DNA from: JAYYZW01 sp965217605 | GTDB lineage: Bacteria; Pseudomonadota; Gammaproteobacteria; Ga0077536 | Direction: 5' to 3' | Assembly: GCA_965217605.1 (NCBI GenBank) | Contig: CBDCJB010000007.1 | Coordinates: 124,001 to 188,000 of the forward strand | Length of the DNA stretch: 64,000 nucleotides | Shown: piece after piece, positions 7,170 to 16,979 of the stretch | Layout: each line of letters opens with the position of its first letter | How positions within the stretch are numbered: position 1 is the first letter of the stretch | Position numbers and translations under genes: made by a program | Notes under the pieces: model-generated | What the model saw: the letters and a program-made list of their open reading frames with translations, nothing else | Databases searched by the model: none | Told to the model about the DNA's origin: nothing

Positions 7170-10070
7170 CTAAGTCTCGCCGAACGCCTCGATCGGCGGG
7201 CAGCTACAAAACAGGTTCTTGTCGCCGTAGGCGTTGTCGATGCGCCCCACCGGTGGCCAATATTTGTCCTCGTGCAAGTCGTCCATCGGGAAAAACGCCT
7301 GCGCCTTGGTATAGGGCTTGTCCCAATCGTCTTCGATCAACATGCGGTGGGTGTGCGGCGCGTTTTTGAGCAGATTGTTATCGGTGTCGGCGATACCCTT
7401 CTCGATCGCCGCAATTTCACCGCGGATCGCAATCATCGCCTCGCAAAAGCGATCGATCTCGCGTTTATTCTCACTTTCAGTGGGCTCGATCATCAAGGTG
7501 TCGGCGACCGGGAACGACATCGTCGGCGCGTGAAAGCCGTAGTCGACGAGCCGTTTCGCGACATCGTCGACGGTAATTCCGGTCGCAGCCTTGATCGGCC
7601 GCAGGTCGATGATGCATTCGTGCGCGACCATGCCGTTCTTGCCGGTGTATAGCACGGGAAAATGCGCATTCAATCGCTGCGCGATGTAGTTGGCCGTAAG
7701 GATCGCCACCATCGTCGCGCGGCGCAGCCCGCGCGCGCCCATCATTGCGATATAGGCCCACGAGATGGTGAGCACGCTGGCCGAACCCCAGGGTGCCGCG
7801 GAGACAGCGCCGACCGTACCGTGTTGACCCGCGGCCGGATTCACGCCGCCGACGACCGGATGATCGGGCAGGTAGGGCGTGAGATGAGGCAGTACCCCGA
7901 TCGGGCCCATGCCCGGTCCGCCGCCGCCGTGTGGGATGGCGAAGGTCTTGTGCAGGTTGACGTGCATGACGTCGGCGCCGATCTCGGCAGGCCGGCATAC
8001 GCCGACCAGCGCATTGAGGTTCGCGCCATCCATGTACACCTGCCCGCCGTAGTTATGCACGATTTCGCACACCTCGTGGATCGACGACTCATACACGCCG
8101 TGGGTCGATGGATACGTGATCATGAGCACCGCGAGTGCGTCGGCGTGTTTCGAGGCTTTCTGCTCAAGATCGTCGATAGCGACGTTACCGTCGTCATCGC
8201 AGGCAACGACCACGACGCGCATCCCGGCCATCACCGCGCTGGCGGGATTGGTGCCGTGTGCCGATGCGGGGATCAAGCACACGTTACGGTGTGGCTGCCC
8301 CAGCACCTCATGGTATTTGCGGATCACTAACAAGCCCGTGTATTCGCCCTGCGATCCGGCGTTCGGTTGTAACGAAAAAGCCGCGAATCCCGTCAGGTCA
8401 CACAGCATGTGTTCGAGCTCCTCGAACATCTGTTGATAGCCCTGCGCCTGGTCCAGGGGAACGAAGGGATGGAGATTGCTGAATTCTCGATACGACAGCG
8501 CCTGTAATTCGACGGCGGCATTCAGTTTCATGGTGCACGAACCCAGTGGAATCATGGCGCGGTCCAGTGCGATATCGCGTCTCGAGAGGCGCCGCATATA
8601 GCGCATCATCTCCGTTTCCGAGTGATAGAGTTCGAACACCGGGTGGGTCAGGATTTCATCGTCGCGCAACAGCGCAGCGGGGATGCACTCGACCACGCGT
8701 TCGTCGAATGTACCGATGTGCAGATTGTCGTCCGGCTCGCGCGCAAAAACGCGCCACACGGTGTGTAAGTCGTGTCGATTGGTGGTCTCGTCGAACGCGA
8801 TGCCGAGGTGATCCGCATCCACTACGCGCAGATTGATCCCAGCTTCACGTGCTTTCGCAGCGAGTTGGCGCGCGCGGTTCGGGACGCGCACGGTAATCGT
8901 GTCGAAATACACGGCACTCAACACGTCGTAGCCGAGGTGCGCGAGCCCCGCGTGCATGATCTGCATGAGCCGGTGAACGCGGTCGGCGATCAGGGCGAGG
9001 CCCTTGGGGCCGTGGTAAATCGCGTAGAACCCGGCGATCACGGCTAACAGCACCTGAGAGGTGCAGATGTTACTGGTCGCCTTTTCGCGGCGAATGTGCT
9101 GCTCGCGCGTTTGCAGGGCCATGCGCAACGCCGGTTCGCCGGCGCCGTCGACGGACACGCCGATCACGCGGCCCGGCATCGAGCGCACGAATTTCTCGCG
9201 CGTCGCATAAAAGGCCGCGTGCGGGCCGCCGTAGCCCATCGGGACACCGAAGCGTTGCGCATTGCCGACGACGATGTCCGCGCCCATCGCTCCCGGTGAC
9301 TTCAACAGCACCAGGCTCAAGAGATCGGTCGCGACCGTAATCACTGTGCCGACGCCGTGCGCAGTTTCGATGAGGTCGGAATAGTTCCTGACTTCACCGC
9401 TCGAACCGGGGTATTGCAGCAATGCGCCGAAGTAGTCACCGCGCTTGATGGCGGCGCCTGGTTCATCGACGATGATTTCGAATCGGAAATATTTTGCGCG
9501 CGTTTTGATCACGGCAATGGTTTGCGGATGGCAATCCGAATCGACGAGAAAGCGCATCGATTTGTTCTTCGACACGCGTTTCGCCATCGCCATCGCCTCG
9601 GCTGCCGCCGTCGCCTCGTCGAGCATCGAGGCGTTGGCGATCTCCATGCCGGTGAGATCCACCACCATTTGTTGATAATTCAACAGAGCTTCGAGCCGGC
9701 CCTGGCTGATCTCGGCCTGATAGGGCGTATAGGCCGTGTACCAACCGGGGTTTTCGAGCACATTGCGCTTGATCACTTCCGGCATGAGCGTGCCGTAATA
9801 GCCCATCCCGATCATTGAAACCAAAACGCGATTGCGTGCGCGCATACCGCGTAAATGCGAGATGACCGCGCGCTCGCTGATCGTTTCCGTCAACGCCAGC
9901 GGTTCCGGTGACACGATGTTGTCCGGAACCGCGCGCGCAACGATGTCATCCAGTGATTCGAGTTCCAGCGCCTCGACCATGTCGGCGATCTGGTGGCGAT
10001 CGGGGCCGATGTGGCGGCGCATGAACTCACCGCGCATTTCGAGATCAACGAGTCTCGTTTGCTGTGTCAT
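7170..10070 (-). CDS. gcvP: Glycine dehydrogenase (decarboxylating), P-protein
   Basis: A 966-residue single-chain P-protein of the glycine cleavage system. It decarboxylates glycine with pyridoxal phosphate and passes the aminomethyl group to lipoylated GcvH. The PLP lysine is Lys708 in NLHKTFAIPHGGGGPG. The glycine-rich loop and the duplicated N- and C-terminal halves are full length, as expected for the fused gammaproteobacterial form. It is the last gene of gcvT-gcvH-gcvP, 37 bp after gcvH. Confidence 0.97.
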   Translation of the reverse strand: MTQQTRLVDLEMRGEFMRRHIGPDRHQIADMVEALELESLDDIVARAVPDNIVSPEPLALTETISERAVISHLRGMRARNRVLVSMIGMGYYGTLMPEVIKRNVLENPGWYTAYTPYQAEISQGRLEALLNYQQMVVDLTGMEIANASMLDEATAAAEAMAMAKRVSKNKSMRFLVDSDCHPQTIAVIKTRAKYFRFEIIVDEPGAAIKRGDYFGALLQYPGSSGEVRNYSDLIETAHGVGTVITVATDLLSLVLLKSPGAMGADIVVGNAQRFGVPMGYGGPHAAFYATREKFVRSMPGRVIGVSVDGAGEPALRMALQTREQHIRREKATSNICTSQVLLAVIAGFYAIYHGPKGLALIADRVHRLMQIMHAGLAHLGYDVLSAVYFDTITVRVPNRARQLAAKAREAGINLRVVDADHLGIAFDETTNRHDLHTVWRVFAREPDDNLHIGTFDERVVECIPAALLRDDEILTHPVFELYHSETEMMRYMRRLSRRDIALDRAMIPLGSCTMKLNAAVELQALSYREFSNLHPFVPLDQAQGYQQMFEELEHMLCDLTGFAAFSLQPNAGSQGEYTGLLVIRKYHEVLGQPHRNVCLIPASAHGTNPASAVMAGMRVVVVACDDDGNVAIDDLEQKASKHADALAVLMITYPSTHGVYESSIHEVCEIVHNYGGQVYMDGANLNALVGVCRPAEIGADVMHVNLHKTFAIPHGGGGPGMGPIGVLPHLTPYLPDHPVVGGVNPAAGQHGTVGAVSAAPWGSASVLTISWAYIAMMGARGLRRATMVAILTANYIAQRLNAHFPVLYTGKNGMVAHECIIDLRPIKAATGITVDDVAKRLVDYGFHAPTMSFPVADTLMIEPTESENKREIDRFCEAMIAIRGEIAAIEKGIADTDNNLLKNAPHTHRMLIEDDWDKPYTKAQAFFPMDDLHEDKYWPPVGRIDNAYGDKNLFCSCPPIEAFGET

Positions 10071-10107
10071 CCGGCGTTGTTGTTAGTGTCGAGTACCGTG
10101 CTACTCG

Positions 10108-10485
10108 TCAAAGATCGGCGACGTATGACTGATATCCAGCCTCGTCCATAAAGCCTTCCAGGCCATTGATATCGTCTGCCTCAATGCGCAACAACCAGCC
10201 GGCACCATAGGGATCTTCGTTTACGATTTCCGGCTCGTCCGCCAGGCGATCGTTGATCGCCTGCACCGATCCCGAGAGTGGCATTTTTACCTCACCAACG
10301 GCTTTGACCGATTCGATGACCGCAAGATCGTCACCGCTATCGAATCGCGTATCGATTGCCGGCAGTTCAACATAGACGATGTCACCGAGTTGTTCCTGCG
10401 CGTAGTCGGTAATACCCAGGCCCACGCTGCCGTCTTCTTCAACGCGCAGCCACTCATGCTCGGTGGTGAATTTCAGCGTGCTCAT
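10108..10485 (-). CDS. gcvH: Glycine cleavage system H protein
   Basis: A 125-residue lipoyl carrier protein that shuttles the aminomethyl group between GcvP and GcvT. The lipoylation site is Lys61 in ESVKAVGEVKMPLSG. N-terminal HEWLRVEEDG and ITDYAQEQLGDIVYVELP are classical. It sits 17 bp after gcvT and 37 bp before gcvP. Confidence 0.97.
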   Translation of the reverse strand: MSTLKFTTEHEWLRVEEDGSVGLGITDYAQEQLGDIVYVELPAIDTRFDSGDDLAVIESVKAVGEVKMPLSGSVQAINDRLADEPEIVNEDPYGAGWLLRIEADDINGLEGFMDEAGYQSYVADL

Positions 10486-10502
10486 CGGAATGCGCGTGAG
10501 CC

Positions 10503-11621
10503 TCAGGTTCTATGGTAGCGGTGCGCCACAAAGGGTAATGCCGAGACTTCCACGGCATGCGCGCGCTCACGGATAGAAACTTCCAACACGGTGCCCTCCG
10601 CTGCCAGTTCGCGGTCGACGTAACCCATCGCAACGGGGTGCCCCACCGTCGGTCCGAAACTGCCCGAGGATATTCTACCAACTTCATCGCCGCGATCGTT
10701 CATTACGGCCGTACCGCCGCGCAGTGGAATCCGCCCTTGCGGGCGTAGGCCGACGCGTGTGCGCTGAACGCCGTCCCGAATCTGCTGCAAGATGATCGGC
10801 GCGCCGGGAAACTTCGCGGGTACGGGGTCGCTGCGGCGGTATTTCTTGGCGATCAGCCAACTCAAGCCCGCTTCCACCGGTGTCGTCGTCGCATCGATGT
10901 CGGTGCCCGACAGGCACAAGCCCGCTTCGAGCCGTAAAGAGTCACGCGCACCGAGACCGACCGGTTCGACCTCGGCGTTGGCGAGCAGTACACGCGCCAG
11001 CGGATCCGCGTCGCCCGCCGCAACGGAGATCTCAAAACCGTCCTCGCCGGTATACCCGGAGCGGTTGACGAGGCAATCGATTCCGTCGATCACGCCCTCG
11101 GCCGCCATCATGAACGCGAGCGCCCCCGCCTGCTCGCACACCGCCGTTAATACGCTGCTCGCCGCCGGACCTTGCAAGGCCAGCAGGGCGCGATCTTCGT
11201 GCAGATCGATGACGCAGGCGCTATCCAGACACGCCGACAAGAGTGCGTAATCGGTTTCCTTATACGCGGCGTTAACGACCGCGAAGAGCCGTTCCGGCAA
11301 GCGTGTCACCATGAGATCGTCGACGATGCCGCCGTTCGCGTTCGTCAGTACCGTATAGCGTTGCTGACCCACGGTCAGCGACTCGATGTCGCCCGGCACC
11401 AAGTCTTCCAATGCCGTAAGCGGCCCGCGAATGGATATTTGCCCCATGTGCGAGACGTCGAACAGGCCGGCGTGCTCGCGCGTATGGGTATGCTCGTGTT
11501 TGATCCCGCCGGCGTATTGAACCGGCATCGAGTAGCCCGCGAACGGTACGAGTTTCGCACCCAACTCCTCGTGCAGCCCGTGGAGCGGTGTGCGCTTGAG
11601 GTTTGTCGCCTGATCATTCAT
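10503..11621 (-). CDS. gcvT: Aminomethyltransferase, T-protein
   Basis: A 372-residue tetrahydrofolate-dependent T-protein that releases ammonia and forms methylene-THF from the aminomethyl group on GcvH. The start used is ATG 11621 (MNDQATNLKRTPLHGLHEEL). The frame is open further upstream, but that part does not resemble GcvT. Visible family motifs are LFDVSHMGQ, SGYTGEDGFEI and LRLEAGLCLSGTD. It heads the gcv operon and is divergent from the sulfotransferase gene across 72 bp. I see no glycine riboswitch in that gap. Confidence 0.96.
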   Translation of the reverse strand: MNDQATNLKRTPLHGLHEELGAKLVPFAGYSMPVQYAGGIKHEHTHTREHAGLFDVSHMGQISIRGPLTALEDLVPGDIESLTVGQQRYTVLTNANGGIVDDLMVTRLPERLFAVVNAAYKETDYALLSACLDSACVIDLHEDRALLALQGPAASSVLTAVCEQAGALAFMMAAEGVIDGIDCLVNRSGYTGEDGFEISVAAGDADPLARVLLANAEVEPVGLGARDSLRLEAGLCLSGTDIDATTTPVEAGLSWLIAKKYRRSDPVPAKFPGAPIILQQIRDGVQRTRVGLRPQGRIPLRGGTAVMNDRGDEVGRISSGSFGPTVGHPVAMGYVDRELAAEGTVLEVSIRERAHAVEVSALPFVAHRYHRT

Positions 11622-11693
11622 CGGAGCGTATCCCCCGACTATCGCATATCGACCTGTGTGGCGGTACTGTGTCGCCGCGCTGGAGAAAATTTT

Positions 11694-12320
11694 ATGTCGC
11701 TGCAAATCATCGGTGCAGGCGTCGGTCGTACCGGCACGCTTTCGCTGAGGCAAGCCCTCGAGCACCTATTGGGGGGTCGTTGTTACCACATGTTGGAGGT
11801 CTTTCCGCGACCACAGGATATTCCCGTATGGCATGCCGCGGCCGGGGGCAAGATGCCCGACTGGCAGACCTTCTTCGGCGATTACACGGCGGCGGTCGAT
11901 TGGCCGGCCTCGGCTTTTTGGCCGGAACTCCACGCGGCCTTCCCCGCCGCGAAGATCGTTCTATCGGTGCGGGATGCCGAATCGTGGTGGCGCAGCGCGT
12001 CGAATACGATCTTTCCTGCGATGGCGGTCGAGCATAACGACTGGCGGCGGATGATCGATGCTTTATTCGAACGTCGCTTCGTCACTACCATCGATGACAA
12101 GGACGCGTGTATAACCGCCTACGAGGCGCATAACGCCCGGGTACGCGCTAGCGTGCCGGCTACGCATCTGGTCGAATGGCGGCCGCAAGACGGGTGGGGG
12201 CCGATCTGCACGGCGCTCGATTTGCCGATCCCCGACGATCCGTTTCCGCATGTCAATTCGACTGCGGAATTCCACGAGAGACGCGCCGACAGAAAAAAGC
12301 GTAGCGCGGATGGAACGTAG
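11694..12320 (+). CDS. Sulfotransferase-family protein (P-loop)
   Basis: A 208-residue protein of the PAPS-dependent sulfotransferase fold. The N-terminal loop GAGVGRTGTLSLRQAL acts as the phosphosulfate-binding P-loop, and the second PAPS segment is IVLSVRDAESWWRSA. Bacterial members of this group (DUF6-like, NAD-dependent-epimerase-associated) have unproven substrates. The last residues and the TAG stop come from a dispersed repeat (12301-12332), so the original C-terminus may have been replaced by repeat insertion. Confidence 0.8.
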   Translation: MSLQIIGAGVGRTGTLSLRQALEHLLGGRCYHMLEVFPRPQDIPVWHAAAGGKMPDWQTFFGDYTAAVDWPASAFWPELHAAFPAAKIVLSVRDAESWWRSASNTIFPAMAVEHNDWRRMIDALFERRFVTTIDDKDACITAYEAHNARVRASVPATHLVEWRPQDGWGPICTALDLPIPDDPFPHVNSTAEFHERRADRKKRSADGT

Positions 12321-12332
12321 CGGAATCCGGGA
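12301..12332 (+). repeat. Half-copy of a dispersed palindromic repeat
   Basis: The 32 bases here match the right arm of the repeat at 62847-62879 at nearly every position (core CGTAGCGGAATCC shared, a few substitutions outside). The copy spans the last codons and the TAG stop (12318-12320) of the sulfotransferase gene and ends just before rapA. Confidence 0.75.
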
Positions 12333-12342
12333 ATGTTGAACG

Positions 12343-15081
12343 ATGATCGAATGTCACCCTGGACAACGCTGGATCAGTAACACCGAACCCGAACTCGGTC
12401 TCGGCATCGTTTTTCAGGTGGAAAATCGCCGTGTCGTGATGACGTTTCCGGCCAGCGACGAGCGCCGGACTTATGCTCTGGATAACGCGCCCCTCACCCG
12501 CGTGCAGTACCGCGCCGCGGACCGCGTACGCAGTGAGGACGGCGCCGAGATCATCGTCTCGCACATCGACGAAATCGAGGGCTGCGTGGTGTACCAAGGT
12601 ATCGATGTCCGCGGCCGGGAGCTGAGCGTGCACGAGATCGACCTCGACAGCTTCGTGCAATTTAACCGGCCTCTAGACCGCCTCTTTACCGGTCAAATCG
12701 ACAAAGCGACGCGCTTTCGTTTGCGCAGTGAAACCCTCAACTATCAACATCGGCACCTCATGTCGCCCGCTTTCGGTCTGCTCGGGCCGCGCGTGCAGCT
12801 CTTAGCGCATCAGTTCTATATCGCCGACGAGGTGGCGCGCCGCCACGCGCCGCGCGTGCTGCTCGCCGACGAAGTGGGCCTGGGAAAAACGATCGAAGCC
12901 GGCCTCATTCTCCATCAGCACTTGATCAGCGGGCGCGCCAACCGCGTACTCATCGTCGTTCCGGCAAACCTCGTCCACCAATGGATGATCGAGATGCTGC
13001 GTCGGTTCAATCTGAAGTTTTCGATCCTCGATGGAGACATTTGCGATGAACTCGAGGCCTCCGGAGAGGCCAATCCGTTTGAGTCGGCACAGTTAATCCT
13101 GACCAGCCTCGCTTTCCTGGTCGAAGACACAAAGCGGTGCGCGCAGGCGTGCGCGGCGGATTGGGACCTTTTGGTCGTCGACGAAGCGCATCATCTGACC
13201 TGGTCGCAGGAACGATCGAGTCCGGAATACGGCGCTATCGAGCAACTCGCCGAACGCATACCGGGGTTGCTCTTGCTCACCGCGACACCCGAGCAGCTGG
13301 GTGTCGAAGGCCATTTCGCACGCTTGCGCCTGCTCGATCCGAATCGTTATCACGATCTCGCTGCATTTCTGGACGAGGAGGCGCGCTACGCGGACGTCAA
13401 CGCCTCCATCGAGCAATTGGATGACAGCGACGAGAGCGCCGTGCGGGAACTGCTCGATCATCACGGCACCGGCCGCGTCTTCTTCCGCAACTGTCGCGAC
13501 GGGATCAGCGGGTTTCCCGCGAGGCGCCTGTTCAGCTACGACCTCGAAGCGCCGAGCGTCTACGTCGAAGCCGCAGCGGAGATGGCGGCAACGGCACGCT
13601 TGACGCCTGAAACCGCGCTCGGGGATGACTGGTTGAGTGTCGATCCGCGGGTCGAATGGCTCGAGGCGTGGCTGGCCGAACACCGCACGGACAAAACGCT
13701 GGTGATCTGCGCCCATGCCGACACGGCTCAAACGCTCGAAGCCTATCTGCGCTCTCGCAGGGGTCTGCGTTCCGCGGTATTTCACGAAGACATGGATCTC
13801 GTCGCGCGCGACCGCGCGGCGGCTTACTTCGCGGATCAAGAAGACGATGCGCAGGCATTGATCTGCTCGGAGATCGGCAGCGAGGGGCGAAATTTTCAGT
13901 TCGCACGCCACCTCGTCCTGTTCGACCTCCCGCCGAACCCCGATCTCCTCGAGCAGCGCATCGGCCGCCTCGATCGTATCGGCCAGGCCCACACGGTGGA
14001 GATTCACGTACCCTATCTTCAGCGTACCGCACAAGCCGTACTGCTGCGCTGGTTGCATGAGGGCATCGACGCCTTCGAACACATTTGTCCAACCGGGCCC
14101 GCGCTCCTGGCGGAATTCTCCGCACCGCTCGAGCGGTGCATGGAACGACCGGACGACGGGAACGCGCTGACGCGATTACTCGAACAAACGCGAGCGAGGC
14201 GTGATGAACTGACGGAAAGACTCGAACGCGGCCGCGATCGCCTGATCGAGCGGAACTCTTTCAACGCTGCCCGAGCGGACGACGTCGTGGGCACGGTCAA
14301 TGCGGCCGAGCAGGCGCTCGAATTACGCACCTATCTCGAGGTCGTCTTCGACGAATTCGGCGTCGAACATGAAGACAACGGCGACATGAGCCTGGTATTG
14401 CAGCCCGGGGATCACATGAGTTGCCATGAATTTCCAGGGCTCCCCGAAGGCGGTCTGACCGTGACGTTCGACCGCGCCCAGGCGCTATCGCGTGACGACA
14501 TGCATTTCCTGACTTGGGAACACCCGATGACCAGCGGTGCTATCGACATGGTACTCGGGGGCGAATTTGGCAACGCGAGCTTCGGGGTGGTCGCCACACG
14601 CGGCGTGGAGGCCGGTACACTGCTGATAGAAACCCTTTTCGTGATCGTCTGCCCGGCGCCGCGCGGCTCCCAAGTTCAGCGCTTCCTGCCGCAGTCGATG
14701 CTGCGCGTGGTCGTCGACAGCGCCGGCGAAGACCGCACGCTGAGCTTCGCCCCCGAATGGTTCCACGACAAGGTGCGCGACGTCCCGCCGGCAACCGCGC
14801 ACAAGGTGTTGACGAAAACCCGCGATCAGGTTTCAGCGCTGTCCGATCACGCCGCGCATCTCGCGGAAGTGAGCCAGGAAAAGCTCATCGAACGTGCGTG
14901 TCTCGCGGTAGCCGACGAACTCGACGGTGAGATCGCCCGGCTGCAACGTCTGGCGCAAGTCAATCCGAACGTGCGTGAAGAGGAAGTATCATATCTGCGC
15001 TCCGCCAGGCACAGCCTCGAGCGTTACCTGCGCGGTGCGCAGTTGAAACTCGACGCCGTGCGTGTCGTAATCGCCACATGA
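12343..15081 (+). CDS. rapA: RNA polymerase-associated ATPase RapA
   Basis: A 912-residue Swi2/Snf2-type ATPase that binds RNA polymerase and promotes its recycling. An N-terminal Tudor-like region (HPGQRWISNTEPELGLG) precedes Walker A DEVGLGKT at 176-183 and DEAH at 280-283. Helicase motif VI lies in QRIGRLDRIGQAH. The C-terminal RapA-specific half is present (EWFHDKVRDVPP). It is slightly shorter than the E. coli protein (968). Its stop overlaps the start of the CoA-transferase gene (ATGA). Confidence 0.95.
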   Translation: MIECHPGQRWISNTEPELGLGIVFQVENRRVVMTFPASDERRTYALDNAPLTRVQYRAADRVRSEDGAEIIVSHIDEIEGCVVYQGIDVRGRELSVHEIDLDSFVQFNRPLDRLFTGQIDKATRFRLRSETLNYQHRHLMSPAFGLLGPRVQLLAHQFYIADEVARRHAPRVLLADEVGLGKTIEAGLILHQHLISGRANRVLIVVPANLVHQWMIEMLRRFNLKFSILDGDICDELEASGEANPFESAQLILTSLAFLVEDTKRCAQACAADWDLLVVDEAHHLTWSQERSSPEYGAIEQLAERIPGLLLLTATPEQLGVEGHFARLRLLDPNRYHDLAAFLDEEARYADVNASIEQLDDSDESAVRELLDHHGTGRVFFRNCRDGISGFPARRLFSYDLEAPSVYVEAAAEMAATARLTPETALGDDWLSVDPRVEWLEAWLAEHRTDKTLVICAHADTAQTLEAYLRSRRGLRSAVFHEDMDLVARDRAAAYFADQEDDAQALICSEIGSEGRNFQFARHLVLFDLPPNPDLLEQRIGRLDRIGQAHTVEIHVPYLQRTAQAVLLRWLHEGIDAFEHICPTGPALLAEFSAPLERCMERPDDGNALTRLLEQTRARRDELTERLERGRDRLIERNSFNAARADDVVGTVNAAEQALELRTYLEVVFDEFGVEHEDNGDMSLVLQPGDHMSCHEFPGLPEGGLTVTFDRAQALSRDDMHFLTWEHPMTSGAIDMVLGGEFGNASFGVVATRGVEAGTLLIETLFVIVCPAPRGSQVQRFLPQSMLRVVVDSAGEDRTLSFAPEWFHDKVRDVPPATAHKVLTKTRDQVSALSDHAAHLAEVSQEKLIERACLAVADELDGEIARLQRLAQVNPNVREEEVSYLRSARHSLERYLRGAQLKLDAVRVVIAT

Positions 15082-16286
15082 CGAACATGGAAAACAATCG
15101 CAGCGAACAGGGTCCGCGCGTACTGGATGGCGTGCGCGTGCTTGATTTCACCGGCGTTGTGGCCGGGTCTTATTGCACGCGGCTGATGGCCGATCTCGGC
15201 GCCGAAGTGATCAAGATTGAAGCGCCGGGTGGGGAAATACTGCGTAACGCCGGCCCCATGCGCGGAAACGTCAGTACGATGTTCAGTGCGGTGAACAGCG
15301 GCAAGTATTGTGTGTCGATGGATCTAAAGCGCCCGGAAGCGGTTGTGCTGTGCAAGCGATTGGTGGAGAAGTGTGATGTCGTCGTCGAAAACTCCCGTCC
15401 CGGCGTCATGCGGCGGCTCGGCCTCGATTACACATCGCTCAAGGCGGCCAATGCAAAGATCATCATGTGCTCGGTCTCGGGCTACGGGCAGACCGGGCCG
15501 GAAGCATCCCGGCGAGCCTACGCTCCGATCGTACAAGCCACCAGCGGTTACGAGATCGTGACGCAGCGCGCACAAGCTAACCAGCAGAAGCCCATGAACA
15601 TGGGTTTACCGGTCGGCGATACGAGCGCGTCGCTTCAGGCCTTCGGCGCCATCGTTGCGGCGCTGTTCTATCGCGACCGCACGGGTATCGGACAGTACAT
15701 CGACATCGCCATGCAGGACACGATACTCGCGACGATGCACAAAGACTTTCAAGCCGCGTTCAATCACGAAATGAACGACAGACATTATGGTCCCCTGGAA
15801 ACCCGCGACGGGTTCGTCATGGTCATACCGCTGTCGCAACAACATTTCGAAGATCTCATGCACCTTATTTCCCGCGAGGATCTGATCCCGGATCCGCTGG
15901 TGTCTACGATTACGGCGCGTATCTACAATTACGACTACATGCAAGACGAGATTGAGAAATGGACGCGAACGAAAACCTGCGCTGAGGCGATCGAGGTGTT
16001 CGAATCGAAGAAGCTCCCGTGCGCCGAATATCGCGGCATTATTGATCTCGAACACGATCCGCAGCTCAATCATCGCGGCATGTTGACCGAGATCACGGAT
16101 CAGGCGGGCCCGCTCAAAGTGCCGAATTCACCCTTTTTGTTTTCCGAGACCCAGGCCGCCGTACGTCCGACCGTAGCTCGCGTCGGCGAGCACAATTACC
16201 AAATTCTGACCAATCATTTGGACATGACCGAAGACGAGGTTGCGGCGCTGGAGAAAGCCGGCGTACTCGGAACACCGCCCGTTTGA
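15078..16286 (+). CDS. CaiB/BaiF-family (class III) CoA-transferase
   Basis: A 402-residue class III CoA-transferase that moves CoA between acyl carboxylates through an enzyme-bound aspartyl thioester. The nucleophile is probably Asp181 in PVGDTSASLQAFGA. The N-terminal VLDFTGVVAGSYCTRLMADL and KIEAPGGE segments are diagnostic. The substrate pair is unknown. The ATG overlaps the rapA stop by 4 bp, and its own TGA overlaps the TTG start of the GNAT gene. Confidence 0.93.
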   Translation: MTNMENNRSEQGPRVLDGVRVLDFTGVVAGSYCTRLMADLGAEVIKIEAPGGEILRNAGPMRGNVSTMFSAVNSGKYCVSMDLKRPEAVVLCKRLVEKCDVVVENSRPGVMRRLGLDYTSLKAANAKIIMCSVSGYGQTGPEASRRAYAPIVQATSGYEIVTQRAQANQQKPMNMGLPVGDTSASLQAFGAIVAALFYRDRTGIGQYIDIAMQDTILATMHKDFQAAFNHEMNDRHYGPLETRDGFVMVIPLSQQHFEDLMHLISREDLIPDPLVSTITARIYNYDYMQDEIEKWTRTKTCAEAIEVFESKKLPCAEYRGIIDLEHDPQLNHRGMLTEITDQAGPLKVPNSPFLFSETQAAVRPTVARVGEHNYQILTNHLDMTEDEVAALEKAGVLGTPPV

Positions 16287-16786
16287 TCATTCGACCATAC
16301 GCCGCAGGCGATCTCGACGCCGTCTTCGCGATCATCAACGACGCTGCAATCGCGTACAAGGACGTCATCCCGCCGGACCGGTGGCACGAACCCTATATGC
16401 CGCGCGATGAGCTCGAGGGGGAGATCGCCGATCGCGTCGAGTTCTGGCTCGCCACCGACGCTGAATCGATCGTCGGTGTCATGGGCATTCAAAATTGCGG
16501 CGAGGTCGCCCTGATCCGCCACGCTTACGTGCTGACGGGGCAGCAGCGCCGCGGCATCGGACGCGCCCTGCTCGATCACGTGCGCAGTTTGAGTGTGAAA
16601 CCGATGCTGATCGGAACCTGGGCGGACGCTTCCTGGGCGGTCGAATTCTACGAGCGCAACGGGTTCACCCGCGTGACCTACGCGGAAAAGGAGCGGTTGC
16701 TGCGCGAGTACTGGAACATACCCGAGCGCCAGGTTGAGACGTCGGTGGTACTCGCCGATCGCCAGTGGTTCGAGCGCGGGGAATAG
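16283..16786 (+). CDS. GNAT-family N-acetyltransferase
   Basis: A 167-residue acetyl-CoA-dependent transferase. The pyrophosphate-binding motif A is QQRRGIGRALLDHV, and the C-terminal FYERNGFTRV is typical of the fold. The start is TTG 16283, which overlaps the CoA-transferase stop (TTGA) and implies coupling. A hairpin (CGCGGGG/CCCCGCG, 16775-16794) encloses the stop codon, without a T-tract. The frame stays open for another 55 codons beyond the stop (see the next entry). Confidence 0.87.
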   Translation: MIIRPYAAGDLDAVFAIINDAAIAYKDVIPPDRWHEPYMPRDELEGEIADRVEFWLATDAESIVGVMGIQNCGEVALIRHAYVLTGQQRRGIGRALLDHVRSLSVKPMLIGTWADASWAVEFYERNGFTRVTYAEKERLLREYWNIPERQVETSVVLADRQWFERGE

Positions 16787-16954
16787 ACCCCGCGAGAATG
16801 GGTAAGTTTCCCGAACTGTGTTCCGTACATCTCCGGCCTGAACCAACCGATCGGCCTGGTCCGGGGGCCTATCGTTCCGATACTAGCATCGCTGTGTCTG
16901 TTGGCCGGCACCATACTAATCTCGGTCTTCGGCTATATCCGTGTCGAGACGTGA
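16787..16954 (+). pseudogene. Membrane-helix-coding stretch without a start
   Basis: In frame with the GNAT gene after its TAG, 55 codons run to TGA 16952-16954. They encode a plausible membrane segment, VPILASLCLLAGTILISVFG, preceded by PYISGLNQPIGLVRG. There is no usable ATG, GTG or TTG before the helix. It could be the relic of a small membrane protein gene or an extension of the GNAT reached by readthrough. I favour a relic. Confidence 0.35.
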
Positions 16955-16979
16955 TCGCGATTCGCGCGTGCAGTTTGCA

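Noticed and set aside
7662..8330. Plus-strand open frames inside gcvP
   Set aside because: Shadow composition and full overlap with the conserved PLP region of gcvP.
11622..11693. Glycine riboswitch before gcvT
   Set aside because: The gap is only 72 bp and shows none of the conserved glycine-aptamer core.
16775..16794. Hairpin at the GNAT stop as an intrinsic terminator
   Set aside because: It is stable but lacks a T-tract and includes the stop codon.
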